Shown here piece by piece: positions 31,365 through 39,465 of a stretch of DNA of 64,000 nt. Positions within the stretch are counted from its first letter, which is position 1. Every line of letters starts with the position of its first letter. Below the pieces are notes generated by a model that worked only from the letters and a program-made list of their open reading frames with translations, did no database searches and had not been told where the DNA came from. Position numbers and translations under genes: made by a program. This DNA is from WHSW01 sp963781265 (GTDB lineage: Bacteria > Actinomycetota > Thermoleophilia > Solirubrobacterales > 70-9), in the NCBI GenBank assembly GCA_963781265.1, contig CAWAFH010000003.1, positions 1 to 64,000 of the forward strand. Reading direction: 5' to 3'.

Positions 31365-32807
31365 GTGAGCCGGAACACGATGACGGCCCTGGGTCAGGTC
31401 CCGATCGCGCCCGCCCCACCGGAGCGTTTCCGGGCCCTGCTCGGAGACGACTACCCCCGGGTCGAGCAGGCGCTGAGCGAGGCCGGCCGGATCTTCGCGG
31501 GGCGCGTCATCTGGCACGTCAACTCGACCGCCCGTGGCGGGGGCGTGGCCGAGATGCTGCAGTCCCTGCTCGCCTACACGCGCGGAGCCGGCGTCGACGC
31601 GCGCTGGGTGACGATCGGCGGGGACAGCGGCTTCTTTCGGATCACGAAGCGGATCCACAACCACCTGCACGGCGTCGACGGCGATGGCGGCGAGCTCGGG
31701 GAGGCGGAGCGGGCGGTGTACGAGGAAACCCTCACCGCGAGCGCCGAGGAGCTGATCCCGCAACTCACCGACCGGGACATCGTCTATCTGCACGACCCGC
31801 AGACAGCCGGGCTGACGCACGCCCTGCGGTCGGTTGGCGGACACGTCGTCTGGCGCTGTCACGTCGGGCTCGACAACCCGAACCGGCTTGCCCGCGGCGC
31901 CTGGGATTTCATGCGCCCCTACGTCGAGCCCGCCGACGCCTACGTGTTCTCGCGCCGTGCCTTCGCCTGGGAGGGCCTCGCCGAGGACAAGCTCTGGGTG
32001 GTGGCGCCGTCGATCGACGCCTTCTCGCCCAAGAACCAGGAGCTCGAGCCGGACGCGGTACGGGCGATCCTGGCTCGGTCGGGCCTCACCGCGGGCGGCG
32101 GGTCGGCGGCCGTCTTCCTGCGCCAGGACGGGACCCAGGGACGGGTGGACCGTGCCGCGGAGCTCGACCAGGAGGGGCCGGTCCCGGAGCGAGCTCCGCT
32201 TGTGGCCCAGGTATCACGCTGGGATCGGCTCAAGGATCCCGCCGGGGTCCTGCGCGGCTTCGCCGAGCGCTGCCGGCACCCGAGCGCCCACCTGTTGCTC
32301 GCCGGGCCGTCCGTCGCCGAGGTGGCCGATGACCCCGAGGGGGCTCAGGTGCTGGCCGAGATCCGGGCGCAGCGCGCCGCCCTGTCCGTGGAGCTGAGGG
32401 CGCGCGTGCACCTCGCCAGCCTGCCGATGGACGACCTGGAGGAGAACGCGGCAATCGTCAACGCGATCCAGCGCCGTGCCGACGTCGTGCTGCAGAAGAG
32501 CCTCGCCGAGGGGTTCGGGCTGACGGTGGCCGAAGCGATGTGGAAGTCGCGGCCGGTGGTCGCCAGCCGGATCGGCGGGATTCAGGACCAGATCGTGGAC
32601 GGCGAATCGGGCATCCTGGTCGACCCGTCCGACCTCGCGGCGACCGCGGCGGCGATCGACGGGCTGCTCGACGACCCGGCACGGGCCCGGGCGATGGGAG
32701 CCGCGGCCCGCGAGCGCATCCGCGCCTCGTTCCTCGGCACCCGGCATCTGGTCCAGTACATGGAGTTGCTCGCGAAGATGCTCGCCGACGAGGCTCACGA
32801 CGCGTGA
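31365..32807 (+). CDS. GT4 glycosyltransferase, trehalose synthase (TreT)-like
   Basis: 480 residues. The N-terminal domain has the TreT-type HVNSTARGGGVAEMLQSLL motif; the C-terminal Rossmann domain has VAQVSRWDRLKDPAGVLRGF and KSLAEGFGLTVAEAMWKSRP. Homologues make trehalose from NDP-glucose and glucose, or transfer glucosyl groups to related acceptors. The GTG start overlaps the (frame-restored) end of the upstream paralogue, so the two were translationally coupled. Tandem paralogy at the end of a lipid operon suggests trehalose or glycolipid synthesis, which is inference. Confidence 0.85.
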   Translation: MSRNTMTALGQVPIAPAPPERFRALLGDDYPRVEQALSEAGRIFAGRVIWHVNSTARGGGVAEMLQSLLAYTRGAGVDARWVTIGGDSGFFRITKRIHNHLHGVDGDGGELGEAERAVYEETLTASAEELIPQLTDRDIVYLHDPQTAGLTHALRSVGGHVVWRCHVGLDNPNRLARGAWDFMRPYVEPADAYVFSRRAFAWEGLAEDKLWVVAPSIDAFSPKNQELEPDAVRAILARSGLTAGGGSAAVFLRQDGTQGRVDRAAELDQEGPVPERAPLVAQVSRWDRLKDPAGVLRGFAERCRHPSAHLLLAGPSVAEVADDPEGAQVLAEIRAQRAALSVELRARVHLASLPMDDLEENAAIVNAIQRRADVVLQKSLAEGFGLTVAEAMWKSRPVVASRIGGIQDQIVDGESGILVDPSDLAATAAAIDGLLDDPARARAMGAAARERIRASFLGTRHLVQYMELLAKMLADEAHDA

Positions 32808-32927
32808 GGCCGACCAGCCGGTGCGGATGGTCGGCGGCGCACGGACCGGCGTCGGGCGGGGGGTGAGGCGAACCGGGATAGTTGGTGATGTAATTGGTGC
32901 CAAGCGTTCAATCGAAGGCGGTGCTCT

Positions 32928-34076
32928 ATGCCCCAGATCCTCGGGGCCAATCCGGCGATGCGACGGGCCTGGCTCGAGCACAACACTGGGCACACCCTGG
33001 ACGCGGCCGCGGAGATGGCGTTCGCGCCCGAAGAGACCCGCGGGAACATCGAGAACCTCGTGGGCGCGGCGCATGTCCCGCTCGGCATCGGCGGACCCAT
33101 CCGGGTCAAGGGCGAGCATGCCGACGGGCTGTTCTTCGTGCCGTTTGCGACCACGGAGGGGACTCTCGTCACGACCTACCAGTACGGCATGCGGGCGATC
33201 ACCGAGGCGGGTGGCGCCAACGCGTATGTCTTGGCGGACGCGCTCGACATCACCCCCTGCTTCGTGGTCAGGACCACGCGAGAAGCGCTCGCCCTGGCGA
33301 GCTGGCTTGACGATCATCTGCCCGAACTCCAGGCTCTGGCCGCCGAGACCACCGCCCACGGCCGTCTGGTCGAGATCCGCCCGCACGTGTTCGGCCGGCG
33401 GGTCTTTGCCCAGTTCGTGTTCAGCACGGGCGATGCAATGGGCCTCAACATGGTCAATCTCGCGGTCGATCGGATCTCGCGCCACGTTGCTGAGGCGGTG
33501 CCGTGCGAGCGGTGGTACCTGCGCTGCAACTACTCGAGCGACAAGAAGCCCGCCGCCATCAACCTGTTCCGGCCCTATGGCAAGGAGGTGGCGATTGACC
33601 TGACCTTGCCGGCGGCCGTCGTCGAGGCGCACCTCGGCGTGTCGCCCGCTGCCCTGGTCGAGTTCGCAGCCACCGGGCGACTCGGCACCATGCAGGCGGG
33701 CGCGCTCGGCGCGAACGCCCACTTCGCGAACGGCCTGGCCGCCATCTACATCGCATGCGGGCAGGACGTCGCGCAGATCGTCAACGCGAGCATCGGCTTC
33801 CTGGACGTCGAGCTGGTCGACGAGCACGACCTCTACGTGGCCGCCCGGCTGCCGAACCTGGTGGTCGGCACAGTCGGGGGTGGGGCCGGGCTCCCGACGC
33901 AGCGCGAGTGCCTGGCTCTGCTGGGCTGCGACGGCGAAGGGACGGCGCGGAAGTTCGCCGAGATCGTGGGGGCCACGCTCGTCGCCGGCGAGCTCGCGAT
34001 CTGCGCGGCCCTGGCCGATGGTCGCTTCATCGAGGCGCACCGGCGGAGCCGGCAGATCGCCGCCGCTCATCGATAG
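32928..34076 (+). CDS. Hydroxymethylglutaryl-CoA reductase
   Basis: 382 residues with all HMG-CoA reductase signatures: NLVGAAHVPLGIGGPI, the catalytic Glu in FATTEGTLV, Asp in STGDAMGLNMVN, Lys in YSSDKKPAAIN, the GTVGGGAGLPTQRE cofactor loop and a C-terminal His in IEAHRRSRQ. It reduces HMG-CoA to mevalonate for isoprenoid synthesis. No other mevalonate gene is in the window. The 120-bp upstream gap is comparatively AT-rich (GATGTAATTGGTG) and probably carries its own promoter. It is convergent with the aldo/keto reductase. Confidence 0.93.
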   Translation: MPQILGANPAMRRAWLEHNTGHTLDAAAEMAFAPEETRGNIENLVGAAHVPLGIGGPIRVKGEHADGLFFVPFATTEGTLVTTYQYGMRAITEAGGANAYVLADALDITPCFVVRTTREALALASWLDDHLPELQALAAETTAHGRLVEIRPHVFGRRVFAQFVFSTGDAMGLNMVNLAVDRISRHVAEAVPCERWYLRCNYSSDKKPAAINLFRPYGKEVAIDLTLPAAVVEAHLGVSPAALVEFAATGRLGTMQAGALGANAHFANGLAAIYIACGQDVAQIVNASIGFLDVELVDEHDLYVAARLPNLVVGTVGGGAGLPTQRECLALLGCDGEGTARKFAEIVGATLVAGELAICAALADGRFIEAHRRSRQIAAAHR

Positions 34077-34144
34077 CTGCGCGGGTATTCGATTCGCGCT
34101 GCGACGTATGAGCCAGGCGTGGTCGAGGCTCCCTCCTGCAGGCC

Positions 34145-35143
34145 TCAGCTTCGTTCGCTGTCAAGGATCGCCATCTGCTGGTCGTCGTAACGTTCGCCGG
34201 CAGCCGCCCCGGCGGGCAACGCACGCTCGATCTCGTGGAGGTCGTCATCCGAGAGCGTCAGCTCGAGGGCGCCGAGCGACTCGGAGAGGCGCTCACGCGT
34301 GCGCGCACCGACCAGGGGAACAATTCGGTCGCCGCGGGAAAGCACCCAGGCGATCGCGACCTGCGCAACCGTCGCCGCCCTGCCCTCCGCGATCGCCCGG
34401 ATCGCATCGACGAGCTCGAGGTTGCGCTCGAGGTTCTCGCCGCTGAAGCGGGGAGCGTGGCTGCGGAAGTCGGCGGGACCGGTCTCACGGTGGCGACTCC
34501 AGTGGCCGCTGAGCAGCCCGCGCGAGAGCACGCCGTAGGCGGTGATGCCGATGCCGAGCTGCTCACAGGTCGGCAGGATCTCCGACTCGATCCCGCGCGA
34601 GAGCAGCGAGTACTCGATCTGCAGGTCGCTGATCGAGTGGGTCGCGTTGGCGCGCCGGATCGTCTCGGCGCCGACCTCTGAGAGGCCGACGTGGCGAACG
34701 TAGCCGGCCTCGACCATCTCGCCGATCGCCCCGACCGTCTCCTCGATCGGCACCGCGGGGTTGAAGCGACCCAGCCTGTAGATGTCGACGTGATCCGTGC
34801 CGAGTCGGCGCAGGGTGTAGGCGAGAAAGTTCTTGACCGCTTCCGGGCGCCCGTCGACGCCGGTCCACCCGCCGGCCGGGTCGCGCAGGACGCCGAACTT
34901 GACGCTGATCACGGCCGCATCCCGATCGCGCCCCTGAAGCGCCCTGCGAATCAGCATCTCGTTCTCGCCCATCGCGTAGTAGTCGCCGGTGTCGAGAAGG
35001 CTGACGCCGGCGTCGAGGGCAGCGTGGATGGTGGCGATGCTCTCGGCGTCGTCGGCGGACCCGTAGAGGTCGGACATCCCCATGCAACCGAGGCCAATGG
35101 CCGAGACGGTCGGTCCGGTTGAGCTGAGGGTTCGAGTGTTCAC
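34145..35143 (-). CDS. Aldo/keto reductase
   Basis: 332-residue TIM-barrel oxidoreductase. Typical segments: IGLGCMGMSDLYG, DTGDYYAMGENE (active Asp/Tyr region), VISVKFG with the active-site Lys, and the NADPH-binding IVPLVGARTRERLSESL. In the usual DLYQLHR position it has DIYRLGR, so the fourth tetrad residue (His) is absent, as in some AKR subgroups. It reduces carbonyls with NADPH; the substrate is unknown. It is followed upstream on the same strand by the PPOX gene with a 9-base gap. Confidence 0.9.
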   Translation of the reverse strand: MNTRTLSSTGPTVSAIGLGCMGMSDLYGSADDAESIATIHAALDAGVSLLDTGDYYAMGENEMLIRRALQGRDRDAAVISVKFGVLRDPAGGWTGVDGRPEAVKNFLAYTLRRLGTDHVDIYRLGRFNPAVPIEETVGAIGEMVEAGYVRHVGLSEVGAETIRRANATHSISDLQIEYSLLSRGIESEILPTCEQLGIGITAYGVLSRGLLSGHWSRHRETGPADFRSHAPRFSGENLERNLELVDAIRAIAEGRAATVAQVAIAWVLSRGDRIVPLVGARTRERLSESLGALELTLSDDDLHEIERALPAGAAAGERYDDQQMAILDSERS

Positions 35144-35152
35144 GTCAGTCGT

Positions 35153-35572
35153 TTACTCAGCCCACGGGCCGATCCCACCGACTCGCTCGACCGCAATCCG
35201 CATCCGGACGCCGGGCGGAGGATCGTCCATGGGCGGGAAGCGCACCTCGGGGCCGAGGTGGACCCGCGCGAGCTCCTGCAGCAGCTCGGGAGCCCCGCCT
35301 TCTTCGATCGTTGCCCGGCCGTGGACGACGACGTATTCGCGCAGGCCCGGCGGGTGGATCTCGGTTCCCTCGAAAGAGAGGGCCACGCGGGGGTCGCGGC
35401 GAACGTTCTCGAGCTTTCGCTGGCTCGAATTCAGATGCCCCGTAAGTAGCTCGTCGCCCTCGACCGCGACCCAGACGCAGGTCACCTGCGGGCTGCCGTC
35501 GCGGTTGGTCGTGACCAGATGGCCAAGCGCGCCCGCACGGATCAACACCTTGGCGCTCTCAGGGAGGGTCAC
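35153..35572 (-). CDS. PPOX-class (F420/FMN-dependent) oxidoreductase family protein
   Basis: 139-residue split-barrel flavin/deazaflavin protein: LIRAGALGHLVTTNRDGSPQVTCVWVAVEGDELL near the N-terminus (in pieces HLVTTNRDGSPQV and VWVAVEGDELL) and RRDPRVALSFEG in the middle. Actinobacterial members commonly use F420. It is probably co-transcribed with the aldo/keto reductase nine bases downstream. Which cofactor and substrate are used cannot be decided from sequence alone. Confidence 0.85.
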   Translation of the reverse strand: MTLPESAKVLIRAGALGHLVTTNRDGSPQVTCVWVAVEGDELLTGHLNSSQRKLENVRRDPRVALSFEGTEIHPPGLREYVVVHGRATIEEGGAPELLQELARVHLGPEVRFPPMDDPPPGVRMRIAVERVGGIGPWAE

Positions 35573-35823
35573 GACGGCCGAGTTTACGCCCGGCGATTGC
35601 TCGCCGGGGCACCTGATAGTCGCGGCGAAGTCTGGAGCGCCGTTCCGGTTTGCTCGACGTGTTGATCAGGGTCGCGGATGGGCCACCGGCCGCGGCGCTT
35701 CTGGTTCCGGGCGACGGGGACAGCGCACCGGCGAGACGCCGACTGACCGGCCAGGTCTCGCTCGAGCAGCGCGCCTCCTGGGCGATAGGGTCGTCTGGCA
35801 CGAATCCAGAAGGAGGGTCAGAG

Positions 35824-36660
35824 ATGGACTTGGACGCATACCGAGCGACCAGCCTCGAGACCTGGGGCGAGATGGCGCCCGGCTGGGAGGACCGCCGGGA
35901 GTGGCTGCTGCGGATCACCGGCGCGATCAACGAGTGGATTCTCGACCGCGTCGATCCACAGCCCGGCCAGAGGATTCTCGACATCGCCGCCGGCACCGGC
36001 GACCTCGGCTTCGCCGCCGCCGGGCGGGTGGGCGAGGAGGGCGGCGTCATCTGCACCGACTTCTCGCCCGAGATGCTCGGGGCCGCGAGGCGCAACGGTC
36101 AGGCTCACGGTCTCGAGAACGTCGAGTACCGGGTTCTCGACGCCGAGCGGATGGACCTCGCCGACAACAGCGTCGACGGCGTCGTCTGCCGCTGGGGATA
36201 CATGCTGATGGCCGATCCGGCCGCGGCCCTGAGCGAGACCAACCGCGTCCTGCGTACCGGCGGCACGCTCGGTTTCGCCGTCTGGCAGGCGCCGGATCGC
36301 AACCTGTGGGCCGCGGTGCCGGGGATGATCCTCGTCCAGCGGGGGCACATGCCGCCGCCCGAGCCCGGCGCCCCAGGGATCTTCTCCCTCGGCGACTCGG
36401 ACCGGATCCGCGAGCTGGTCACCGGGGCCGGGTTCGGCGAACCCGAGATCGAGGAGCTGACCTTCGAGTGGCGCTACGCCGCAGACGATCTCTGGGACAC
36501 CCTTACCAGGCTCGCCGGGCCGCTGGCGAAGGTGATCAACGAGCTCGACGAGGAGGAGCGGCGGGCGACTCGGGAGGCGATCGAGGAGGGCCTCGAGCAG
36601 TTTCGCGACGGCGACGAGCTCGCCGTCCCGGCCGCCTGCTGGGGCGTCGTCACGACCTAG
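35824..36660 (+). CDS. Class I SAM-dependent methyltransferase
   Basis: 278 residues of the UbiE/Methyltransf_11 type. Motif I is LDIAAGTGDLGFAAAG, motif II ICTDFSPEMLGAA, then EYRVLDAERMDLADNSVDGVVCRWGYML in two parts (VLDAERMDLADNS, VVCRWGYMLM). The start at ATG 35824 has AAGGAGGG upstream; the open frame further 5' shows no similarity. It is divergent from the PPOX gene and is followed by the SulP transporter after 6 bases, so probably co-transcribed. The methyl acceptor is unknown. Confidence 0.87.
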   Translation: MDLDAYRATSLETWGEMAPGWEDRREWLLRITGAINEWILDRVDPQPGQRILDIAAGTGDLGFAAAGRVGEEGGVICTDFSPEMLGAARRNGQAHGLENVEYRVLDAERMDLADNSVDGVVCRWGYMLMADPAAALSETNRVLRTGGTLGFAVWQAPDRNLWAAVPGMILVQRGHMPPPEPGAPGIFSLGDSDRIRELVTGAGFGEPEIEELTFEWRYAADDLWDTLTRLAGPLAKVINELDEEERRATREAIEEGLEQFRDGDELAVPAACWGVVTT

Positions 36661-36666
36661 TCGGAA

Positions 36667-38343
36667 GTGTTTCCATCGCTGAGGAATTACCAGCGCGACT
36701 GGGTGCGCGGGGATGTCGTTGCCGGGCTGACGGTCTGGGCCGTGCTCGTGCCCTCGGCCCTGGCTTACGCGACGATCGCCGGGGTCCCGCCGGTCGTCGG
36801 CCTCTACGCGGCGCCGGCGGCGTTGGTTCTCTACGCCGCTCTCGGCAGTTCGCGGCAGCTGATCACCGGGCCATCGGCCGCCGCGGCGGCCCTGTCGGCT
36901 GCCGTTGTCGGGAACGCGGTTGCGGGAAACGGAGGCCAGTTCGTCGCGACGACGGCTGCGCTCGCCATCTGCGTCGGGCTCGCCGCGCTGATCGCCGGCC
37001 TCCTGCGCCTCGGGTTCGTGGCGAGCTTCATCTCCGAACCCGTGCTCAAGGGCTTCATCGTCGGCTTATCGCTGACGATCATCGTCGGCCAGGTGCCAAA
37101 ACTCTTTGGAGTCGAGTCTGGTAGCGGCGACTTCTTCGAGAGGGTTTGGGACTTTCTGATCAACATCGGTGAGACCGATGGCCTCACGCTGCTGGTCGGG
37201 GCCGGGTCGCTCGCGGTGCTCTTCGGCCTTCCTCGGGTGGCACCGGCGATCCCAGGGCCGCTGGTGGCCGTCCTTTTGGGAATCGGCGCGGTCGAGCTCT
37301 TCGACCTCGGCGCCCACGGGGTCGCGGTCGTCGGTTCGATCGACTCTGGCCTGCCTTCGTTCGCCCTCCCCGACGTCAGCCTGGGCCGCTTCGGGGGCCT
37401 TGCGGCTGCGGCTCTGGGAGTGATGCTCGTCGGTTTCGCGGAAAGCCTTGGGACCGCCAAGACGTACGCTCAGCGCGAGCATCGGGAGATCGACCCGAAC
37501 CGGGAGCTGGTCGGCCTCGGCGTCGCCAACCTCGGCGCTGGGATCTCCGGTGGGTTCGCCGTCAACGGGAGCCTCTCGAAGACGGCGGTGAACGACACCG
37601 CCGGCGGACGAACCCAGCTCGTCGGTCTGATCGTCGCCGGTCTGACGATGCTCACCCTGCTCTTCCTCACGGGCTATTTCGAGAGCCTGCCGTTGGCGAC
37701 CTTGGCGGCCATCGTGATCGCCGCCCTGATCGACTTGATCGACTTCTCGGCGCTGCGCGATTTCTACCGCGTCTACAGCAGCCGGCTCGGCCGAGCCTAC
37801 GGCTTCGCGGCGCGGGCGGACTTCATTGCGGCGATGGCGGCGATGCTTGGGGTAATGATCTTCGGAACGCTGGCGGGGTTGTTCATCGGGGTACTGATCT
37901 CGCTCGTGCTCCTCCTCTACCGTGTCTCGCGGCCACCGGTGGCTGAGCTCGGCAGGGTCCCCGGGATCAGCCGTCATTACTCGGATCTCGATCGGCATCC
38001 GGACAACCGGCGCGTCGAGGGCGTCGCGGTCTTGAGGATCGAGGGCGGTTTGTTCTTCGCCAATGCCGGGTCGATAGCAGCCGAGATCCGCACCGCGGCA
38101 CGACGCGACGACATTCATGCAGTGGTCATCGACGCGGAGACGATGCCGTTCATCGATGTGACGGCCGCCCAAGTCCTCGACCAGGTGGCGCGAGAGCTGC
38201 AGGCGGACGGCGTCCGGCTGGTGATCGCGCGCGACATCGGCCAGGTTCGTGACGTCCGGCATGCCGCGCCGGGTGAATCGATCCTCGATGCTTCGTATCC
38301 GACCGTCGACGAGGCTGTGAAGCGGGTGGTCGCAGAGCGATGA
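36667..38343 (+). CDS. SulP-family anion (sulfate) transporter with STAS domain
   Basis: 558 residues. The SLC26A/SulP transmembrane domain starts LRNYQRDWVRGDVVAGLTVW and includes SALAYATIAGVPPVVGLYA and the GFAVNGSLSKTAVND segment; ten or more helices are visible. The C-terminal STAS domain (about 450-555) shows VVIDAETMPFIDVTAAQVLD. It transports sulfate, bicarbonate or other anions across the inner membrane. GTG start six bases after the methyltransferase stop. Downstream lies a SARP-type operator and lipoprotein gene. Confidence 0.9.
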   Translation: MFPSLRNYQRDWVRGDVVAGLTVWAVLVPSALAYATIAGVPPVVGLYAAPAALVLYAALGSSRQLITGPSAAAAALSAAVVGNAVAGNGGQFVATTAALAICVGLAALIAGLLRLGFVASFISEPVLKGFIVGLSLTIIVGQVPKLFGVESGSGDFFERVWDFLINIGETDGLTLLVGAGSLAVLFGLPRVAPAIPGPLVAVLLGIGAVELFDLGAHGVAVVGSIDSGLPSFALPDVSLGRFGGLAAAALGVMLVGFAESLGTAKTYAQREHREIDPNRELVGLGVANLGAGISGGFAVNGSLSKTAVNDTAGGRTQLVGLIVAGLTMLTLLFLTGYFESLPLATLAAIVIAALIDLIDFSALRDFYRVYSSRLGRAYGFAARADFIAAMAAMLGVMIFGTLAGLFIGVLISLVLLLYRVSRPPVAELGRVPGISRHYSDLDRHPDNRRVEGVAVLRIEGGLFFANAGSIAAEIRTAARRDDIHAVVIDAETMPFIDVTAAQVLDQVARELQADGVRLVIARDIGQVRDVRHAAPGESILDASYPTVDEAVKRVVAER

Positions 38344-38405
38344 CGGCCAGTCGTGATCATGCGTACGGGGACGCCGAACTCCTTCCCGGCCCCGGACGCT
38401 GATGG

Positions 38406-38434
38406 CTGTCGCCGATCTGAAACAGACCTGAAAC
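38406..38434 (+). promoter_or_regulatory. Predicted SARP/BTAD regulator operator (three heptads at 11-bp spacing)
   Basis: Heptads CTGTCGC (38406), CTGAAAC (38417) and CTGAAAC (38428) start exactly 11 bp apart, 50 bp upstream of the lipoprotein ATG. An arrangement with the same sequence and spacing is found at 45590-45618 beside the BTAD regulator gene. SARP proteins are known to bind such direct heptad repeats overlapping the -35 region; binding by the local regulator is inferred. Confidence 0.7.
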
Positions 38435-38483
38435 ACGCCGGGTCGATCATCGGATTCGACCGACGATCTCAGGGAGGACGCGG

Positions 38484-39422
38484 ATGAAGAAGCTCGCACC
38501 GCTGCTCTTGCTCTTGGCGCTCGGCGCGCTCGGACTGGCCGCCTGCGGAGGCGGAGGCGACGATGAGGTCACCGCAGCGTCCGCGACCGAGACCACGGAT
38601 GACGGCAACCCATATGACGAACTCGTCGCCGATCCCGCCGACAACAAGTCCTGCGACAACCCTGGCGGCCGGGGGCTCACGGTGGTTGAAGGCGACATTT
38701 CGTGTCGCGAGGCGCGGCGCCTGATGCACCGCGTTGCATACAACAGGGTCCCGTATCAATGGAGGTGCATCGGACCGGAAGGCGCGACCGGCGGCTATGA
38801 GGTGTGCGCGAACCTACCGGGGGCGTCATCAAGGATCGTGATCAAGGTCTTTGATCCTCTCGTCGCAAGGCACGCGGTGACCGAGGAGGGCGTTCCGTTC
38901 TCCTTCAGGGTGCCGACTGGCTGGGAGAGGTTCTCCAGCATCTCCACCGACAAGTCGGCTGGAGGGCCGATCTCGATCAATAAGTCCATCGCGGGGCCAC
39001 AAGACGCAGAGGCCATCGTCTTCTGGACGAGCTTCCCCGACGGCGACTACGCCGATCCGTGCGCCCGTCTGCTGAGCCCGCCGGTTGGCTCATCGGCCGC
39101 CGATCTCGCGGCCGCAGTGTCGACGGCGCCCGGCACCGAGCTGCTCACAGGGCCGTCGAACGTCACCCTGGGCGGGCGCCCGGCGAAGCGCGTGGCGCTC
39201 ACCGTTCGGAAGGACGTCGGCTGTGACCCGGGGTTCTTCTACACCTGGCGAGACGTGTACGGCGGTGCGTTGTGGCCGAAGACGCGCGTGGGCGACACGA
39301 TCAGGGTATGGATCGTCGATCTGCACGGTGCGCGCCTCTTCATCGAAGCCGAGACAACCAAGGAGCCGAGCTACCTCGAGCCGGAGGTCCAACGGATCGT
39401 CGAATCGATCAGGTTCGAATAG
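38484..39422 (+). CDS. Secreted lipoprotein of unknown function
   Basis: 312 residues with a lipoprotein signal (MKKLAPLLLLLALGALGLAAC, mature Cys at 21) and an acidic, Gly-rich linker. The mature part carries a conserved-looking region with paired Cys (SCDNPGGRGLTVVEGDISC, WRCIGPEG) and a beta-rich second half from about residue 130 (FSFRVPTGWERFSSIS). I do not recognise a named family. The first 20 codons and ribosome site (GGGAGGACGCGG) are nearly the same as for the lipoprotein at 45677, so the two are related in their export and expression signals. It lies 43 bases upstream of the kinase gene. Confidence 0.8.
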   Translation: MKKLAPLLLLLALGALGLAACGGGGDDEVTAASATETTDDGNPYDELVADPADNKSCDNPGGRGLTVVEGDISCREARRLMHRVAYNRVPYQWRCIGPEGATGGYEVCANLPGASSRIVIKVFDPLVARHAVTEEGVPFSFRVPTGWERFSSISTDKSAGGPISINKSIAGPQDAEAIVFWTSFPDGDYADPCARLLSPPVGSSAADLAAAVSTAPGTELLTGPSNVTLGGRPAKRVALTVRKDVGCDPGFFYTWRDVYGGALWPKTRVGDTIRVWIVDLHGARLFIEAETTKEPSYLEPEVQRIVESIRFE

Positions 39423-39465
39423 AGGTCGTATCGTTCCGCAGGCCGCCGAAAGTGAGGATGCGCAC

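Noticed and set aside
38344..38405. Additional short gene between the SulP and lipoprotein genes.
   Set aside because: No start site or open frame with sensible composition; the region is better explained as promoter DNA.
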